Of a DNA stretch of 64,000 bases, positions 8,291 through 17,187 are shown piece after piece. The stretch spans positions 1 to 64,000 of the forward strand of contig JAFZWP010000013.1 of the NCBI GenBank assembly GCA_017617065.1, read 5' to 3'. The stretch's first letter is position 1; every line of letters starts with the position of its first letter. This DNA comes from Bacilli bacterium (GTDB lineage: Bacteria > Bacillota_I > Bacilli_A > ML615J-28 > CAG-698). Under the pieces are notes generated by a model that was not told where the DNA came from, searched no databases, and saw only the letters and a list, made by a program, of their open reading frames with translations. The position numbers were made by a program, and so were the translations under genes.

Positions 8291-10543
8291 CTATTTTAAA
8301 TTCTTATAATCATCTAAGTTTAAGAAATCGCCAAATGTATTAGTAACTTTATCGTTCTTCATATATTTGCCAAATTCTTTCTTATCAGCTTTAGGAGTGG
8401 CTTTTTCTACGTCTTCTCTTAAAGTGATGATTAATCTAGTTCTTTCTGGTTCAAATGCTCTAACTTTACCAGTTACTTCTTGACCTTCAAGTAAAACTGT
8501 ATCTTTAGGAACATTACCTTTTGGTAAATATCCGCTTAAACCATTAACATTAACTTTGAATCCTTCAGGTAAAATCTTAACGATAGTTCCAGTAACGGTA
8601 GCACCAATTACGAAGTTAGCTTCTTCCCAAGGATTAGCAACTAATTGCTTTAATGATAAGATGATACGTTTCTTATTTAAGTCAAGTTCAATAACTTTAG
8701 CTTCGATTTCGCTACCTTTTGTAACTAAATCTTCAATATTAGCATCTTTTTCCCAAGAAACTTCGCTCTTTGGTAAGAATCCTTGAACATGTTCATTTAA
8801 ATCTACAACTACACCAGCGTTATTGATATCGCTTGCGATACCTTTAACTGTAGCACCAACTTCACATGAATCGATGAAATCTTTCCAATAGTTAGGAATT
8901 AATGCTTTTCTTGATAAGTTAATACGATGTGTATCTACTTTAATAACTTGTACTTTTACAGCATCACCAGTGTTAAGTACTTTTTCAACTTTATTTACAC
9001 GATTGTGATCAATTTCTGAAATATGTAATAATCCTTCAACACCATGGCCAAGTTCTACAAATGCGCCATATGAAGTAATGTTTTTAACTGTACCATCAAA
9101 AACATCTCCTTCTTTAATTGAAGAAATAAAATCATTCTTTTCTTGTTTGTTTTTAATTGCATCAGCAACAGTTTGTGAAACAATTAAGCGGATATGGTTA
9201 TAATCCACACGAATTGGAACAACCTCAATCTCTTGTTTTACAAATGATGCAAGATCTGCATCTTTATCAGTAATTTGTGTAGATGGTAATAAACAAGTGT
9301 AACCTTCATGATCTAAAACTAAACCAACTTGGATAGCTTTAACTACTTTAGCTTTTAATACTTCATGATTAGCTACAGCTTCTTCGAATTTCTTTAAAGA
9401 TTCGCGTTTCTCTAATAATGTTTGTGAAAGTAATACTTTTCCACCATCAGGGAATACTTTCTTAACGATAGCTTCTAGTTCGTCACCTTCCATGAATTGA
9501 TCTACTAATTCTTCATCTTCATTAATATCAACTAAGTCATTTCTGAATAATAATCCTTCTTGACCATTTTCAAGTTGTACTAATACTCTTTCTTCTTTAG
9601 CAGGTCTAACTACCTTATCACCTTTTTTAACTTCTTTAGAAGCAGGTAATACTTCTAAAACAACAACTTTAACAAGTTGTAAAGGTTTTACTGAATTTTC
9701 TTCTTGAGTTTCAGCTTCCTCTTCGCTAGATACGCTAGCTTCTTCGTTTTCGGCAGCAACTTCTGTAGATTCTTCAGCTGGTTGAGCACTAACTTCTTGT
9801 TTTGTTACTTCTTCAACTTTTTCTTCTTGTGCAGCTTCTACTTGTTCTTCTGCCACGCTCATTTCAACGTTTTTGTTTTCTTCCATTTTAAATCCTCTCT
9901 CATTCACTAAACTTGTGATTTTTTCAACCACTTCACTGATACTTAGGTTTGTAGTGTCTATTTCAATAGCATCTTCTGCTTTACAAAGCGGAGCAATTTC
10001 ACGGTGACTATCTTTATAATCACGTGTAGCCATTTCATCCATTGTTTCTTCTAATGTTTGTACATTTTGACCTTTTTCTTCACGCTCTAACATTCTTCTT
10101 TTAGCACGTTCTGCTAAATCAGCTGTTAAGAAGATTTTTAAGTTTGCATTAGGTAAAACTACAGTACCGATGTCACGACCATCCATAATAATGGAAATAC
10201 TTTCGCCCATCTTACGTTGTAACTCTACCATTTTTTCCCTTACATAACCAAAATGACATACCATCGAAACATTTTTAGTAACCTCAAGAGTTCTAATAGC
10301 TTCCGCTACATTCTCACCATCTAAATATATTTCGTGGTTTCTAAACTCAATTGAAGTATCTTCTAGGAATCGATACTGCTCTTCATCTTCTAAATTGATG
10401 CCTAGTCTTAATGCTTTAACAGTACATGCTCTATACATTGCTCCTGTATCTAGATATTCAATACCTAGCTTATTTGCAAGTAATTTTGCAATCGTACTTT
10501 TACCAGCACCACTTGGTCCGTCAATAGCAATTTGCCACTTCAT
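8291..10543 (-). CDS. cmk-rpsA: Cytidylate kinase-ribosomal protein S1 fusion
   Basis: A 750-residue fusion. Residues 1-215 are cytidylate kinase (CMP/dCMP to CDP/dCDP): P-loop DGPSGAGKST, YLDTGAMYRA, and DGRDIGT. Residues about 220-285 are an acidic Glu/Ala/Val-rich linker. Residues about 285-720 are S1-type OB repeats, the clearest being VFDGTVKNITSYGAFVELG with VEGLLHISEI; the first is degenerate. cmk and an S1-like gene are neighbours in many bacteria; here they share one frame with no stop. Codon 220 is an ATG with its own good ribosome site (9884-9898), so a separate 531-residue S1 protein could also be made. der follows directly. Confidence 0.93.
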   Translation of the reverse strand: MKWQIAIDGPSGAGKSTIAKLLANKLGIEYLDTGAMYRACTVKALRLGINLEDEEQYRFLEDTSIEFRNHEIYLDGENVAEAIRTLEVTKNVSMVCHFGYVREKMVELQRKMGESISIIMDGRDIGTVVLPNANLKIFLTADLAERAKRRMLEREEKGQNVQTLEETMDEMATRDYKDSHREIAPLCKAEDAIEIDTTNLSISEVVEKITSLVNERGFKMEENKNVEMSVAEEQVEAAQEEKVEEVTKQEVSAQPAEESTEVAAENEEASVSSEEEAETQEENSVKPLQLVKVVVLEVLPASKEVKKGDKVVRPAKEERVLVQLENGQEGLLFRNDLVDINEDEELVDQFMEGDELEAIVKKVFPDGGKVLLSQTLLEKRESLKKFEEAVANHEVLKAKVVKAIQVGLVLDHEGYTCLLPSTQITDKDADLASFVKQEIEVVPIRVDYNHIRLIVSQTVADAIKNKQEKNDFISSIKEGDVFDGTVKNITSYGAFVELGHGVEGLLHISEIDHNRVNKVEKVLNTGDAVKVQVIKVDTHRINLSRKALIPNYWKDFIDSCEVGATVKGIASDINNAGVVVDLNEHVQGFLPKSEVSWEKDANIEDLVTKGSEIEAKVIELDLNKKRIILSLKQLVANPWEEANFVIGATVTGTIVKILPEGFKVNVNGLSGYLPKGNVPKDTVLLEGQEVTGKVRAFEPERTRLIITLREDVEKATPKADKKEFGKYMKNDKVTNTFGDFLNLDDYKNLK
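9884..9898 (-). promoter_or_regulatory. Internal ribosome site and ATG in the cmk-S1 fusion
   Basis: Minus strand AGAGGA (9893-9898), a short spacer, then an in-frame ATG at codon 220, exactly at the border between the kinase and the S1 linker. The arrangement is as good as the true starts nearby and could allow independent translation of the S1 part. Confidence 0.6.
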
Positions 10544-10569
10544 AAATCACCTCAAAACCTACAAAAACC

Positions 10570-10598
10570 ATTATAACATAATTATATATACATAGCAA
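10570..10598 (-). promoter_or_regulatory. Promoter of cmk-S1 and der
   Basis: Minus strand -35 TTGCTA (10593-10598), 17-base spacer, perfect -10 TATAAT (10570-10575), 27 bases before the cmk start. Confidence 0.75.
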
Positions 10599-10610
10599 AA
10601 CAATTTTTTT

Positions 10611-11396
10611 CTAATCATTTTTATCGATGACTAGCACATTAATCTTTCCCGATTTTTCCACATTCCCATCTAAGTTAATTAAATCAGGCTTTTTATAAAT
10701 ACTAAAGTCATAATTTTTACCTATAAATTTTACTCCATCAATATTTTTGTAAAATTCATACCCATGTGTATGTCCGCATACTAACACTTTACCATTTTTA
10801 GCTTCTTCATTAAAATAGCCCGCTTTATATTTACGCCAAGCAGAATCATATGCACATTTTTTAAGTAAAAATTCATCCTTTATATTACGCCAATTAGGAT
10901 CATAATATAAATCATTATTAATATCAGGATCATCTAAATTAGAACATGTAGATTTAATTCCTAAAGGAATAAAAGAATGGGTAAATATATATTTACCTAT
11001 TTCTTTATAATAACAAAAATCATCGCCTTGAATAAAATCTACTACTTCTTTAACAATTGTTTCTTTTTTTAATTCTTCAAAAGATAACTCTTTATTATTG
11101 GCAATTTGCGCCATTGAATCTAAGGTACCATCTTCTTTGTCACAAAAATCCGGCTTATCTTTATTAAACAAATTAACAAATAAATAATCATGATTACCTC
11201 TAATTAAAATTCTACGATTCCTTGGTAATCCTTTTATATATTTATAAACATCTAGAGCCTCGTTCCCTCTATCAAATAAGTCCCCACAGACTACTAATAT
11301 ATGCTCTTTGTTATTATAATCAAAGCCTGCTAAATCAATTGCTTCTTTAAATTCATAAAAAAAACCATGAATATCACTAGTAACAAAATATTTCAT
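10611..11396 (-). CDS. Metallophosphoesterase (Ser/Thr phosphatase-like)
   Basis: A 261-residue calcineurin-type phosphoesterase with the full metal motif series: SDIHG (near residue 8), CGDLFDRG, IRGNHDY and CGHTHG. The spacing resembles bacterial PrpA/PPP-type protein phosphatases and diadenosine tetraphosphatase-like enzymes, so the substrate may be phosphoprotein, ApnA or a nucleotide; sequence alone does not decide. There is no signal peptide. Its ATG overlaps the stop of the upstream SGNH hydrolase gene (TAATG), which indicates translational coupling. Confidence 0.88.
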   Translation of the reverse strand: MKYFVTSDIHGFFYEFKEAIDLAGFDYNNKEHILVVCGDLFDRGNEALDVYKYIKGLPRNRRILIRGNHDYLFVNLFNKDKPDFCDKEDGTLDSMAQIANNKELSFEELKKETIVKEVVDFIQGDDFCYYKEIGKYIFTHSFIPLGIKSTCSNLDDPDINNDLYYDPNWRNIKDEFLLKKCAYDSAWRKYKAGYFNEEAKNGKVLVCGHTHGYEFYKNIDGVKFIGKNYDFSIYKKPDLINLDGNVEKSGKINVLVIDKND

Positions 11397-12106
11397 TAGT
11401 GTCCTAATACCTCTTTTAATTTATTATTAATAATACCAGTTACTATTAAATAGCCTTCATGGGTAAAATGTAAGCCATCTGTTGTATAGCTAGAATATAT
11501 TTCTCCTGTTTCACTATTATAAAGAGCATCAAAGATATTTACATAATAATAATTATATTTTTGTGCTAATTGGAATAGCTTTATATTATTTTCCATCGCT
11601 ATTTTATTTTTATCTTTATGATCTAATCCCATTGCAGAAAGGGATACGATTATTACTTTAGTATTTGGTAAGTTATCTTTTAGGCCAATTAGTATATCTT
11701 CATAATCTTTAAACATCGTATTTAAATTATTACCACCAATTAATAAAACAACAGTTTGGGGTTTTAACTCATATATAGAGTAAGATAATCTACCTAATAC
11801 ATCAGTAGTTGTATCTCCCCCAATACCTCTATTTGATGTAACATAATCAGGATAATACTTAGCCACATCACATCCATCAGTTAAACTATCACCTAAAAAT
11901 GCTACTTCTACTTCATAATCATCAAATTCCTCGTTTTCCGCTAAGTATTGTTGCTTTTTATTTTCACGATATTCAGCTACCATCTTTTCCCATTCTTGCC
12001 TTTTTTTCTTATCAGGGATAATCTTTGTGAATAATATAACTAAATATATAGAAGCAGCAATAATTGCTACGCTAATAATACTTATGATTAAAACCTTTTT
12101 CTTCAT
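11396..12106 (-). CDS. Membrane-anchored SGNH/GDSL hydrolase
   Basis: A 236-residue esterase/lipase of the SGNH fold. An N-terminal hydrophobic segment (about 4-26) followed by a lysine-rich stretch looks like a single membrane anchor, placing the catalytic part outside. Catalytic blocks: GDSLTDG (nucleophile Ser), GIGGDTT (oxyanion Gly), GGNN (oxyanion Asn) and DGLHFTHEGY (Asp and His). Such enzymes often remove acetyl groups from cell-wall or secreted glycans, but no specific substrate can be named. It is coupled to the phosphoesterase downstream; an AGAGG ribosome site precedes the ATG. Confidence 0.88.
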   Translation of the reverse strand: MKKKVLIISIISVAIIAASIYLVILFTKIIPDKKKRQEWEKMVAEYRENKKQQYLAENEEFDDYEVEVAFLGDSLTDGCDVAKYYPDYVTSNRGIGGDTTTDVLGRLSYSIYELKPQTVVLLIGGNNLNTMFKDYEDILIGLKDNLPNTKVIIVSLSAMGLDHKDKNKIAMENNIKLFQLAQKYNYYYVNIFDALYNSETGEIYSSYTTDGLHFTHEGYLIVTGIINNKLKEVLGH

Positions 12107-12139
12107 ATTAATACCTCTTTTAATAATTATATCATTTAA

Positions 12140-12952
12140 TCATATTAAAGATTTTAAAAACCTTATGATATCCTCTAATATCATCTTATCATCTTTACCA
12201 ATCCAATTTCTATTAGCTTTTAATAGTCTATTTAAAAAATGTTTATTAGAAAAAGTCTTTTCAAGCCTTTCAGTAATATCAATTATACTTCTTTCTTTCC
12301 TTAATTCATCATTAAATATTAGTACATCGAATGCTTTAACTAATCTATCCTTATTAACACATTTTATTAGATAAAAAATATCATAAATATCTTTGTATCT
12401 TGTTGAAAAGGGACCAAATCTTAAAATAGTTTTTATTTTTTCTGCAAATATTTGTTCTTTTGAGTTAATAAGTAAAGAGATGCCTTCATTATTAAATGAA
12501 AGGTCAAAGCAATAATCATCTTGCTCTAGATTGATATATTTATGTACTCCTATATCAATTTTACAGAAAAGTTTATTATTAAAACTGTCTTCTATACTTA
12601 AATGTACTCTTTTTCCATAATAATCTTGATGTCTAAGCCTCTCAGGGCTTCCAATAATTTTTAAAAATATGCCTTCTATACCATTCAAGTCATCAATAAA
12701 TCGTTTTATCGAATTATCATTAATCGAATGCCCTATAAAATCAAAATCAATATCTAGAGTTGTTCTACGCATATTACCTGCAATATTACGCATAGCAACG
12801 CCTCCTTTAATTGTTATGCAATGAACGTATTTACTCTTTGATATTAATAATAAAATAATATCTTGGCATAGTTTTGCTTCCGCATATTCATCATCATAAC
12901 CTAATTCTTTATTTCTTTTTGCTAATTCATAAATATTTAATTTGTTAATCAC
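12140..12952 (-). CDS. abiEii: AbiEii-type nucleotidyltransferase toxin
   Basis: Predicted toxin of a type IV toxin-antitoxin/abortive-infection pair (AbiE). The 270 residues carry the family's nucleotidyltransferase signature: ITIKGGVAMRN followed by RRTTLDIDFDF, then the conserved EQIFAEKIKTIL and RYKDIYDIFYLI segments. Related toxins transfer nucleotides (in some cases to tRNA) and stop growth. The start is GTG, overlapping the antitoxin stop by four bases (GTGA), typical of this operon type. Antitoxin-first order and overlap support a functional pair. Whether it defends against phage or only maintains itself cannot be read here. Confidence 0.88.
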   Translation of the reverse strand: MINKLNIYELAKRNKELGYDDEYAEAKLCQDIILLLISKSKYVHCITIKGGVAMRNIAGNMRRTTLDIDFDFIGHSINDNSIKRFIDDLNGIEGIFLKIIGSPERLRHQDYYGKRVHLSIEDSFNNKLFCKIDIGVHKYINLEQDDYCFDLSFNNEGISLLINSKEQIFAEKIKTILRFGPFSTRYKDIYDIFYLIKCVNKDRLVKAFDVLIFNDELRKERSIIDITERLEKTFSNKHFLNRLLKANRNWIGKDDKMILEDIIRFLKSLI

Positions 12953-13491
12953 AAAACTTCTTCTTGTATTATTTTATGAATCATTTCTTTTTTTGGAAAA
13001 TACGTAAGAATATCTAAAATATATTGAAAATCAATGTCATCTATTTGTTTACGATAATAATTAATGATTTCTTTATAATAATCATAATCTATCATATTCT
13101 TATAACGAATTATCTCTATTAATAGTCTCTCTTTAGAATAAATACTAATTTTAGTGCCTAAGTATTCAATACTTGTTTCACCAATATTTAGGATTGAATC
13201 ATCCATATAATATTGTTTAATTGAGGAAATATTGTACTTAGAACCACTTTTGCTTGATGCTATATAATACTTATCAGGAATTACATCACTAATTCCATAA
13301 TAATAAAAAGCAGACTGCATTGTAAAGATAGGATTATTATATTTTTTAATAAAAACATCGAGTGATCGATATTTAGTATCATCAGAATATAGTCCCTTTT
13401 CAATTTTATATATTTCTTTTTTTTCAATAGCTTTACTTAAATTATAACTATTTTTGTATTTTTCTATTGCTTCATAATAGTTGTAAATCAT
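12949..13491 (-). CDS. abiEi: AbiEi-type antitoxin
   Basis: Predicted antitoxin partner of AbiEii. The 180 residues fit the AbiEi plan: an N-terminal winged-helix-like region (about 1-60, with YNLSKAIEKKEIYKIEKGLY as its core) and a C-terminal domain (about 60-180) with the typical FTMQSAFYYYGISDVIP and YSKERLLIEIIRYK segments. Family members bind promoter repeats and repress their own operon. An AAGGTGG ribosome site precedes the ATG. The pair has low GC like the surroundings, so composition gives no sign of recent transfer. Confidence 0.85.
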   Translation of the reverse strand: MIYNYYEAIEKYKNSYNLSKAIEKKEIYKIEKGLYSDDTKYRSLDVFIKKYNNPIFTMQSAFYYYGISDVIPDKYYIASSKSGSKYNISSIKQYYMDDSILNIGETSIEYLGTKISIYSKERLLIEIIRYKNMIDYDYYKEIINYYRKQIDDIDFQYILDILTYFPKKEMIHKIIQEEVL

Positions 13492-13647
13492 ATACCACCT
13501 TTTAAGTTAATACGCACAAAATTTTATTTTTTGTTCGTTTTTACACAAATAGTTTACATCTTCTTTTCCCAAAAATCAACAACTCATTAAAATAACTTAC
13601 CTCCCAAATATATATTTAAAATTTAAGCCCTTAATTTCTTAACAAAT

Positions 13648-13681
13648 TAAAAAAAATCTTGGCATTTCACAATGCCAAGAT
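13648..13681 (-). terminator. Terminator after VTT-acyltransferase gene
   Basis: Eleven-base perfect stem atcttggcatt/aatgccaagat, four-base loop, then a T run on the minus strand. It follows the stop at once and separates the lipid genes from the AbiE pair. Confidence 0.92.
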
Positions 13682-13682
13682 C

Positions 13683-15593
13683 TTATTTATTTTCTTGAAG
13701 TAGATCATAAAGTAATGCTACTTTAATACAAGTATCTTTATTCTCTTTAGGGTAGAAATAATACAATTCGTTATCATAATAACATTCATATTCTTCACCT
13801 ACACTAAATGGTAAGGCTTGTAAGTTTTCTACTAAATGAGTAAATTCTACTTCATTTTCTCCCACTTTGCCTCTAAAACTAAATGCATCTTTAGTTAAAG
13901 TACATACGCCTTCCCCATAAACATCATATTTTTTATTCTTAAAGCTAATTTTCTTAACAATAACTTCTTGAGTGATTAATTCATTAGGGCTAGATTTTAT
14001 AAACTTTCTTTCTTCATCTTTAATGAATTCATAATAATCATGAATTGTTTTAATGTTATATTCATTATCATTAAATCTAAAGTGTTCATCTAATTCTAAA
14101 CTAAATCCACAATCACAAGATAGTTTATTACCATCTGCTTTCATACTGAATTCTTTATGGCAATGAGGGCACTTATATAATACTTTATCTAAATTATAAG
14201 CTTTGTTATTATCTTTGAATTCATAATTTAAAGCATAATCAAATTCGTTATGCGCTAAATTGATTCTTATGATCTCATCTAGATCATTAACATCTAGATT
14301 ATCTAGTTCTTCTTTTTCAATAATGCGTTTCACTCTAACTTCACTTATTACACGCTTTTTAGCTTTGCGGTATTTAGAATTAGCTAAATAGTTACCACTT
14401 TGTTCTAATATTACTACTGTTAAGCCTAGTTTTTTTGCTAAATTAGCAGTTCCATTTGTTAATGGGCCAGTTGTTCCGTCAATAGAAAGCCTTGCTTCAG
14501 GATACATTAAGATTGATGTATCATCTTTTGCATACTTTAACATCTTCTTAACGGTTTCAATATCTGGGTTATATAGTGTTTTTGTGATAAAACCCAACTT
14601 ATTTAAGAACCATCTAGCAGCAGGAAATCTGTAATAATATTTATTGCAAATTAGAGCTGGACGATCAGGATCAATAAAGCGGAAGACATGATATATATCA
14701 TTAGCCGATAAATGGTTTGATAAATATAATTTAGCCCCGCTAATTGAACCCATCTTTTCATATAACTCATCTTCTACAGCTCTTAGTTTTGTAGTTTGTT
14801 TTACATATAGTCCCATTAAAAAGCCAGCAATTGGTGTATAGATACTATTAGGTGTACCTCTAACTTTTTTGCCATCAAATAAGAATTTACGGCTAATTAA
14901 GAACATACCAATAAATAAAATTGCCCCAAGTCCGATAATGATTAGTAAAAGTAACCAAATCGGTAAACTTTCCGTAATGAAATATTTAATACTTGTTCCC
15001 ATAATAATTGAAGTAACAATACTTGGAATTACGCCAGTAAAACAAGTTAAAATATATCTTCTGTATGATATTTTAGTATTAGATGCCCAGTAACATATCG
15101 CCCCAAAAGGAATAATTGGGGTAACAAATAAAAAATACATCAATATTTGTGTATTTTGATTTTTACGTTTAGTTGCTAAGTTTTTAATTCTTTTTTGTCC
15201 TTTTTCAATAAATTCATTATCGAATTTTAAAACATGAACTAAGAAATAAATAATACTAGCACCTAAACATACGCCTAAATCACAAAGTAAAATAGCAATA
15301 GGAAAGAAAAAGCTAAGCCCTGCTGGTATTTGAATAAATTCAGCAGGAATAAAGACAACTACCATTTCTAATGCTTCTACTAAGACAACAGTAATATAAC
15401 CAAACCAACCTTTACTACGCATAAATTCCTTTAAGCCTTCGTTATCGTTAGCTTTGGTTAGTCTTAATACTTCTAATATAATATTTCTAAACAGGAAGAA
15501 AAGCAGTCCAATGACAATAATTGTAATGATGGCAAAGACAATTCTTGTGACTATCTTCTTTTTCTTTTTAGCTTTCACTAAATCATTTTCCAT
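13683..15593 (-). CDS. VTT/DedA-like membrane domain fused to PlsC-type acyltransferase and zinc ribbon
   Basis: A 636-residue three-part protein. Residues about 15-245 are a VTT (TVP38/TMEM64, DedA-like) membrane domain with FIPAEFIQIPAG and VTPIIPFGAICYWASNTKISYRRY. Residues about 265-430 are a glycerophospholipid-type acyltransferase with HX4D motif NHLSAND and substrate motif MYPEARLS. A zinc ribbon (CPHC...CDCG) lies near 475-500 before a C-terminal beta-rich tail. VTT proteins move lipids across membranes; PlsC-like enzymes O-acylate lysolipids. The gene begins two bases after an OlsB-like N-acyltransferase, so I infer an OlsA-like role in making and perhaps flipping an acylated amino-acid lipid. 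The fusion itself is unusual. Confidence 0.85.
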   Translation of the reverse strand: MENDLVKAKKKKKIVTRIVFAIITIIVIGLLFFLFRNIILEVLRLTKANDNEGLKEFMRSKGWFGYITVVLVEALEMVVVFIPAEFIQIPAGLSFFFPIAILLCDLGVCLGASIIYFLVHVLKFDNEFIEKGQKRIKNLATKRKNQNTQILMYFLFVTPIIPFGAICYWASNTKISYRRYILTCFTGVIPSIVTSIIMGTSIKYFITESLPIWLLLLIIIGLGAILFIGMFLISRKFLFDGKKVRGTPNSIYTPIAGFLMGLYVKQTTKLRAVEDELYEKMGSISGAKLYLSNHLSANDIYHVFRFIDPDRPALICNKYYYRFPAARWFLNKLGFITKTLYNPDIETVKKMLKYAKDDTSILMYPEARLSIDGTTGPLTNGTANLAKKLGLTVVILEQSGNYLANSKYRKAKKRVISEVRVKRIIEKEELDNLDVNDLDEIIRINLAHNEFDYALNYEFKDNNKAYNLDKVLYKCPHCHKEFSMKADGNKLSCDCGFSLELDEHFRFNDNEYNIKTIHDYYEFIKDEERKFIKSSPNELITQEVIVKKISFKNKKYDVYGEGVCTLTKDAFSFRGKVGENEVEFTHLVENLQALPFSVGEEYECYYDNELYYFYPKENKDTCIKVALLYDLLQENK

Positions 15594-15595
15594 TA

Positions 15596-16351
15596 TTACT
15601 CACTCACATTAATATTTAATAGACGTTTTGCATATCTAATATCAATTTCATTGATATCTAAGATGATAAATACATCACAACTATTAAATCTATAATCAAT
15701 ACTGCCATCAATACTAACTTTATGACCTAGTTTCAAATATGTTCTTAAAAGCTTAGGTAGCTGTTCTTTAGCTAGTGTTTCATCGATATCTTCTTCTGCC
15801 ACATAATCAAAACTATATGCGTTAGCAACAGCTTTTATATCAAACCTAGTACAAGAATAATCTCTTTTTAGTAAGGCAAGCCCTTGGCCATAAATAGCTG
15901 GATTATGACCATGAAAACTACATAAACCCATTAAGTATCTACAATTATGTTCATTTGCATAATGGTGAATCCCAACAAATAAAAGTTGAATTACAAAGCC
16001 ATTTCGATATTCATTCCTTACAACTGCTCTACCTAATTCTAAAAATCTTTCACCTGAAGTTTTAATTTGATCAATATTATATTCATCTTCTGTTAAATAT
16101 TTATGATTCTTTATAGTATCAGGCGTAGCTATTCTATAAGTACCCGCAATGATTTTATTTTGCCTATCAATTACTAAGACTGAATCACTAAAATCATCAT
16201 ATCCATCATTATCTATCCCACCAACTGGTAGGCTTGGATCATAATCTCTAAGCAGATATTCATATCTTAGGCTTTGAACTTTTCTTACTTCTTCTAAATC
16301 ATTATGATTCATTAAGCGTATATTAAATTTCCCGACATTAAATTCTTTCAT
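15596..16351 (-). CDS. OlsB-like GNAT N-acyltransferase (PF13444 type)
   Basis: A 251-residue protein of the OlsB/hemolysin-like GNAT group, related to acyl-homoserine-lactone-synthase folds, which moves an acyl chain from acyl carrier protein to an amine. Diagnostic are FLELGRAVVRNEYRNG, the following LLFVGIHHYANEHNCRYLMGLCSF, and an N-terminal region with VQSLRYEYLLRDYDP and GTYRIATPDT. In ornithine-lipid pathways OlsB makes the lyso-lipid and a PlsC-like OlsA adds the second chain; the next gene encodes a PlsC-like domain. The amine acceptor (ornithine, lysine, glycine or other) cannot be told from sequence. Confidence 0.82.
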   Translation of the reverse strand: MKEFNVGKFNIRLMNHNDLEEVRKVQSLRYEYLLRDYDPSLPVGGIDNDGYDDFSDSVLVIDRQNKIIAGTYRIATPDTIKNHKYLTEDEYNIDQIKTSGERFLELGRAVVRNEYRNGFVIQLLFVGIHHYANEHNCRYLMGLCSFHGHNPAIYGQGLALLKRDYSCTRFDIKAVANAYSFDYVAEEDIDETLAKEQLPKLLRTYLKLGHKVSIDGSIDYRFNSCDVFIILDINEIDIRYAKRLLNINVSE

Positions 16352-16378
16352 AATAATTCCTCACTCCACTATTTATCC

Positions 16379-16407
16379 ATTTTACCATAAATCGTCTCAT
16401 AAAGCAA
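16379..16407 (-). promoter_or_regulatory. Promoter of the N-acyltransferase/VTT-PlsC unit
   Basis: Minus strand -10 TAAAAT (16379-16384) with extended TG, 17-base spacer, weak -35 TTGCTT (16402-16407); a GGAG/GAGG ribosome region precedes the ATG. Confidence 0.6.
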
Positions 16408-16422
16408 AATGTAAATGTTTTT

Positions 16423-16450
16423 AAAAAAAGACACAACTAATTTGTGTCTT
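16423..16450 (-). terminator. Terminator after rluB-type gene
   Basis: Nine-base stem aagacacaa/ttgtgtctt with five-base loop and T run on the minus strand; the stem reaches into the stop codon of the pseudouridine synthase gene. Confidence 0.88.
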
Positions 16451-17187
16451 TATTTAAAATTATTGCTACTAGCTAGCCCATATAAAGTTTTGATCTCATG
16501 TACAGTAAGCTCTCTTACTTCTCCTTCTTTTAAACCATCAATTGTCACACTGCCAAATCTAATTCTCGTTAGTCTTTTAACAGGATAGCCTAGCGTATCT
16601 AACATCTTTTTTACTTGATGGTTTTTACCTTCATTAATTATTAATCTAACTAAACTAGAATTATTTTTCTTATCATATTCTTCTATATAAAGTTTAGCAG
16701 GCCTTGTTACATAATCATCAACTTTAAAACCTTTAATTACTTTACCAATTAATTCTTTAGGAAAAATACCATCAACTCTAGCTAAATATTCTTTTTCAAT
16801 ATTTGATTTAGGACCTACTAACATATTCATAAAATCACCATCATTAGTTAGTAGTAATACGCCCTTCGTGTCACAGTCAAGTCTTCCTACTGGAAATACA
16901 CGATATGAATTAATCTCATCAGGTAGGATTGATATAACGCTTTTACGATTTTTTTCATCACTGGATGTAGATATTACTCCACGTGGTTTATTTAATACAT
17001 AATAAACATGTTCTTTTACTTCAATACTTTTACCATCTACAAGCACACTATCACCATCACTTACTTTAAATCCCATTTCGGTAATGATAGTACCATTTAC
17101 GCTTACATGGCCTTCAGAAATTAAAACTTCAGCTTTTCTTCGCGATGCCACTCCACATCTAGCTAAATATTTTTGCAGTCTTTCCAT
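16450..17187 (-). CDS. rluB: 16S/23S rRNA pseudouridine synthase, RsuA/RluB family
   Basis: Converts a specific rRNA uridine to pseudouridine. The 245 residues begin with an S4 RNA-binding domain (RLQKYLARCGVASRRKAEVLI), followed by the catalytic domain with VGRLDCDTKGVLLLTNDG, where the Asp of GRLD is the nucleophile, and the conserved EGKNHQVKKMLDTLGYPVKRL. The family covers RluB, RluE, RluF and RsuA; RluB is the usual single Bacillota member but the target site is inferred. The start lies 29 bases inside the preceding C26 gene, with a GGAG site at a long spacing. Likely cotranscribed with birA and the C26 gene. Confidence 0.9.
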   Translation of the reverse strand: MERLQKYLARCGVASRRKAEVLISEGHVSVNGTIITEMGFKVSDGDSVLVDGKSIEVKEHVYYVLNKPRGVISTSSDEKNRKSVISILPDEINSYRVFPVGRLDCDTKGVLLLTNDGDFMNMLVGPKSNIEKEYLARVDGIFPKELIGKVIKGFKVDDYVTRPAKLYIEEYDKKNNSSLVRLIINEGKNHQVKKMLDTLGYPVKRLTRIRFGSVTIDGLKEGEVRELTVHEIKTLYGLASSNNFK

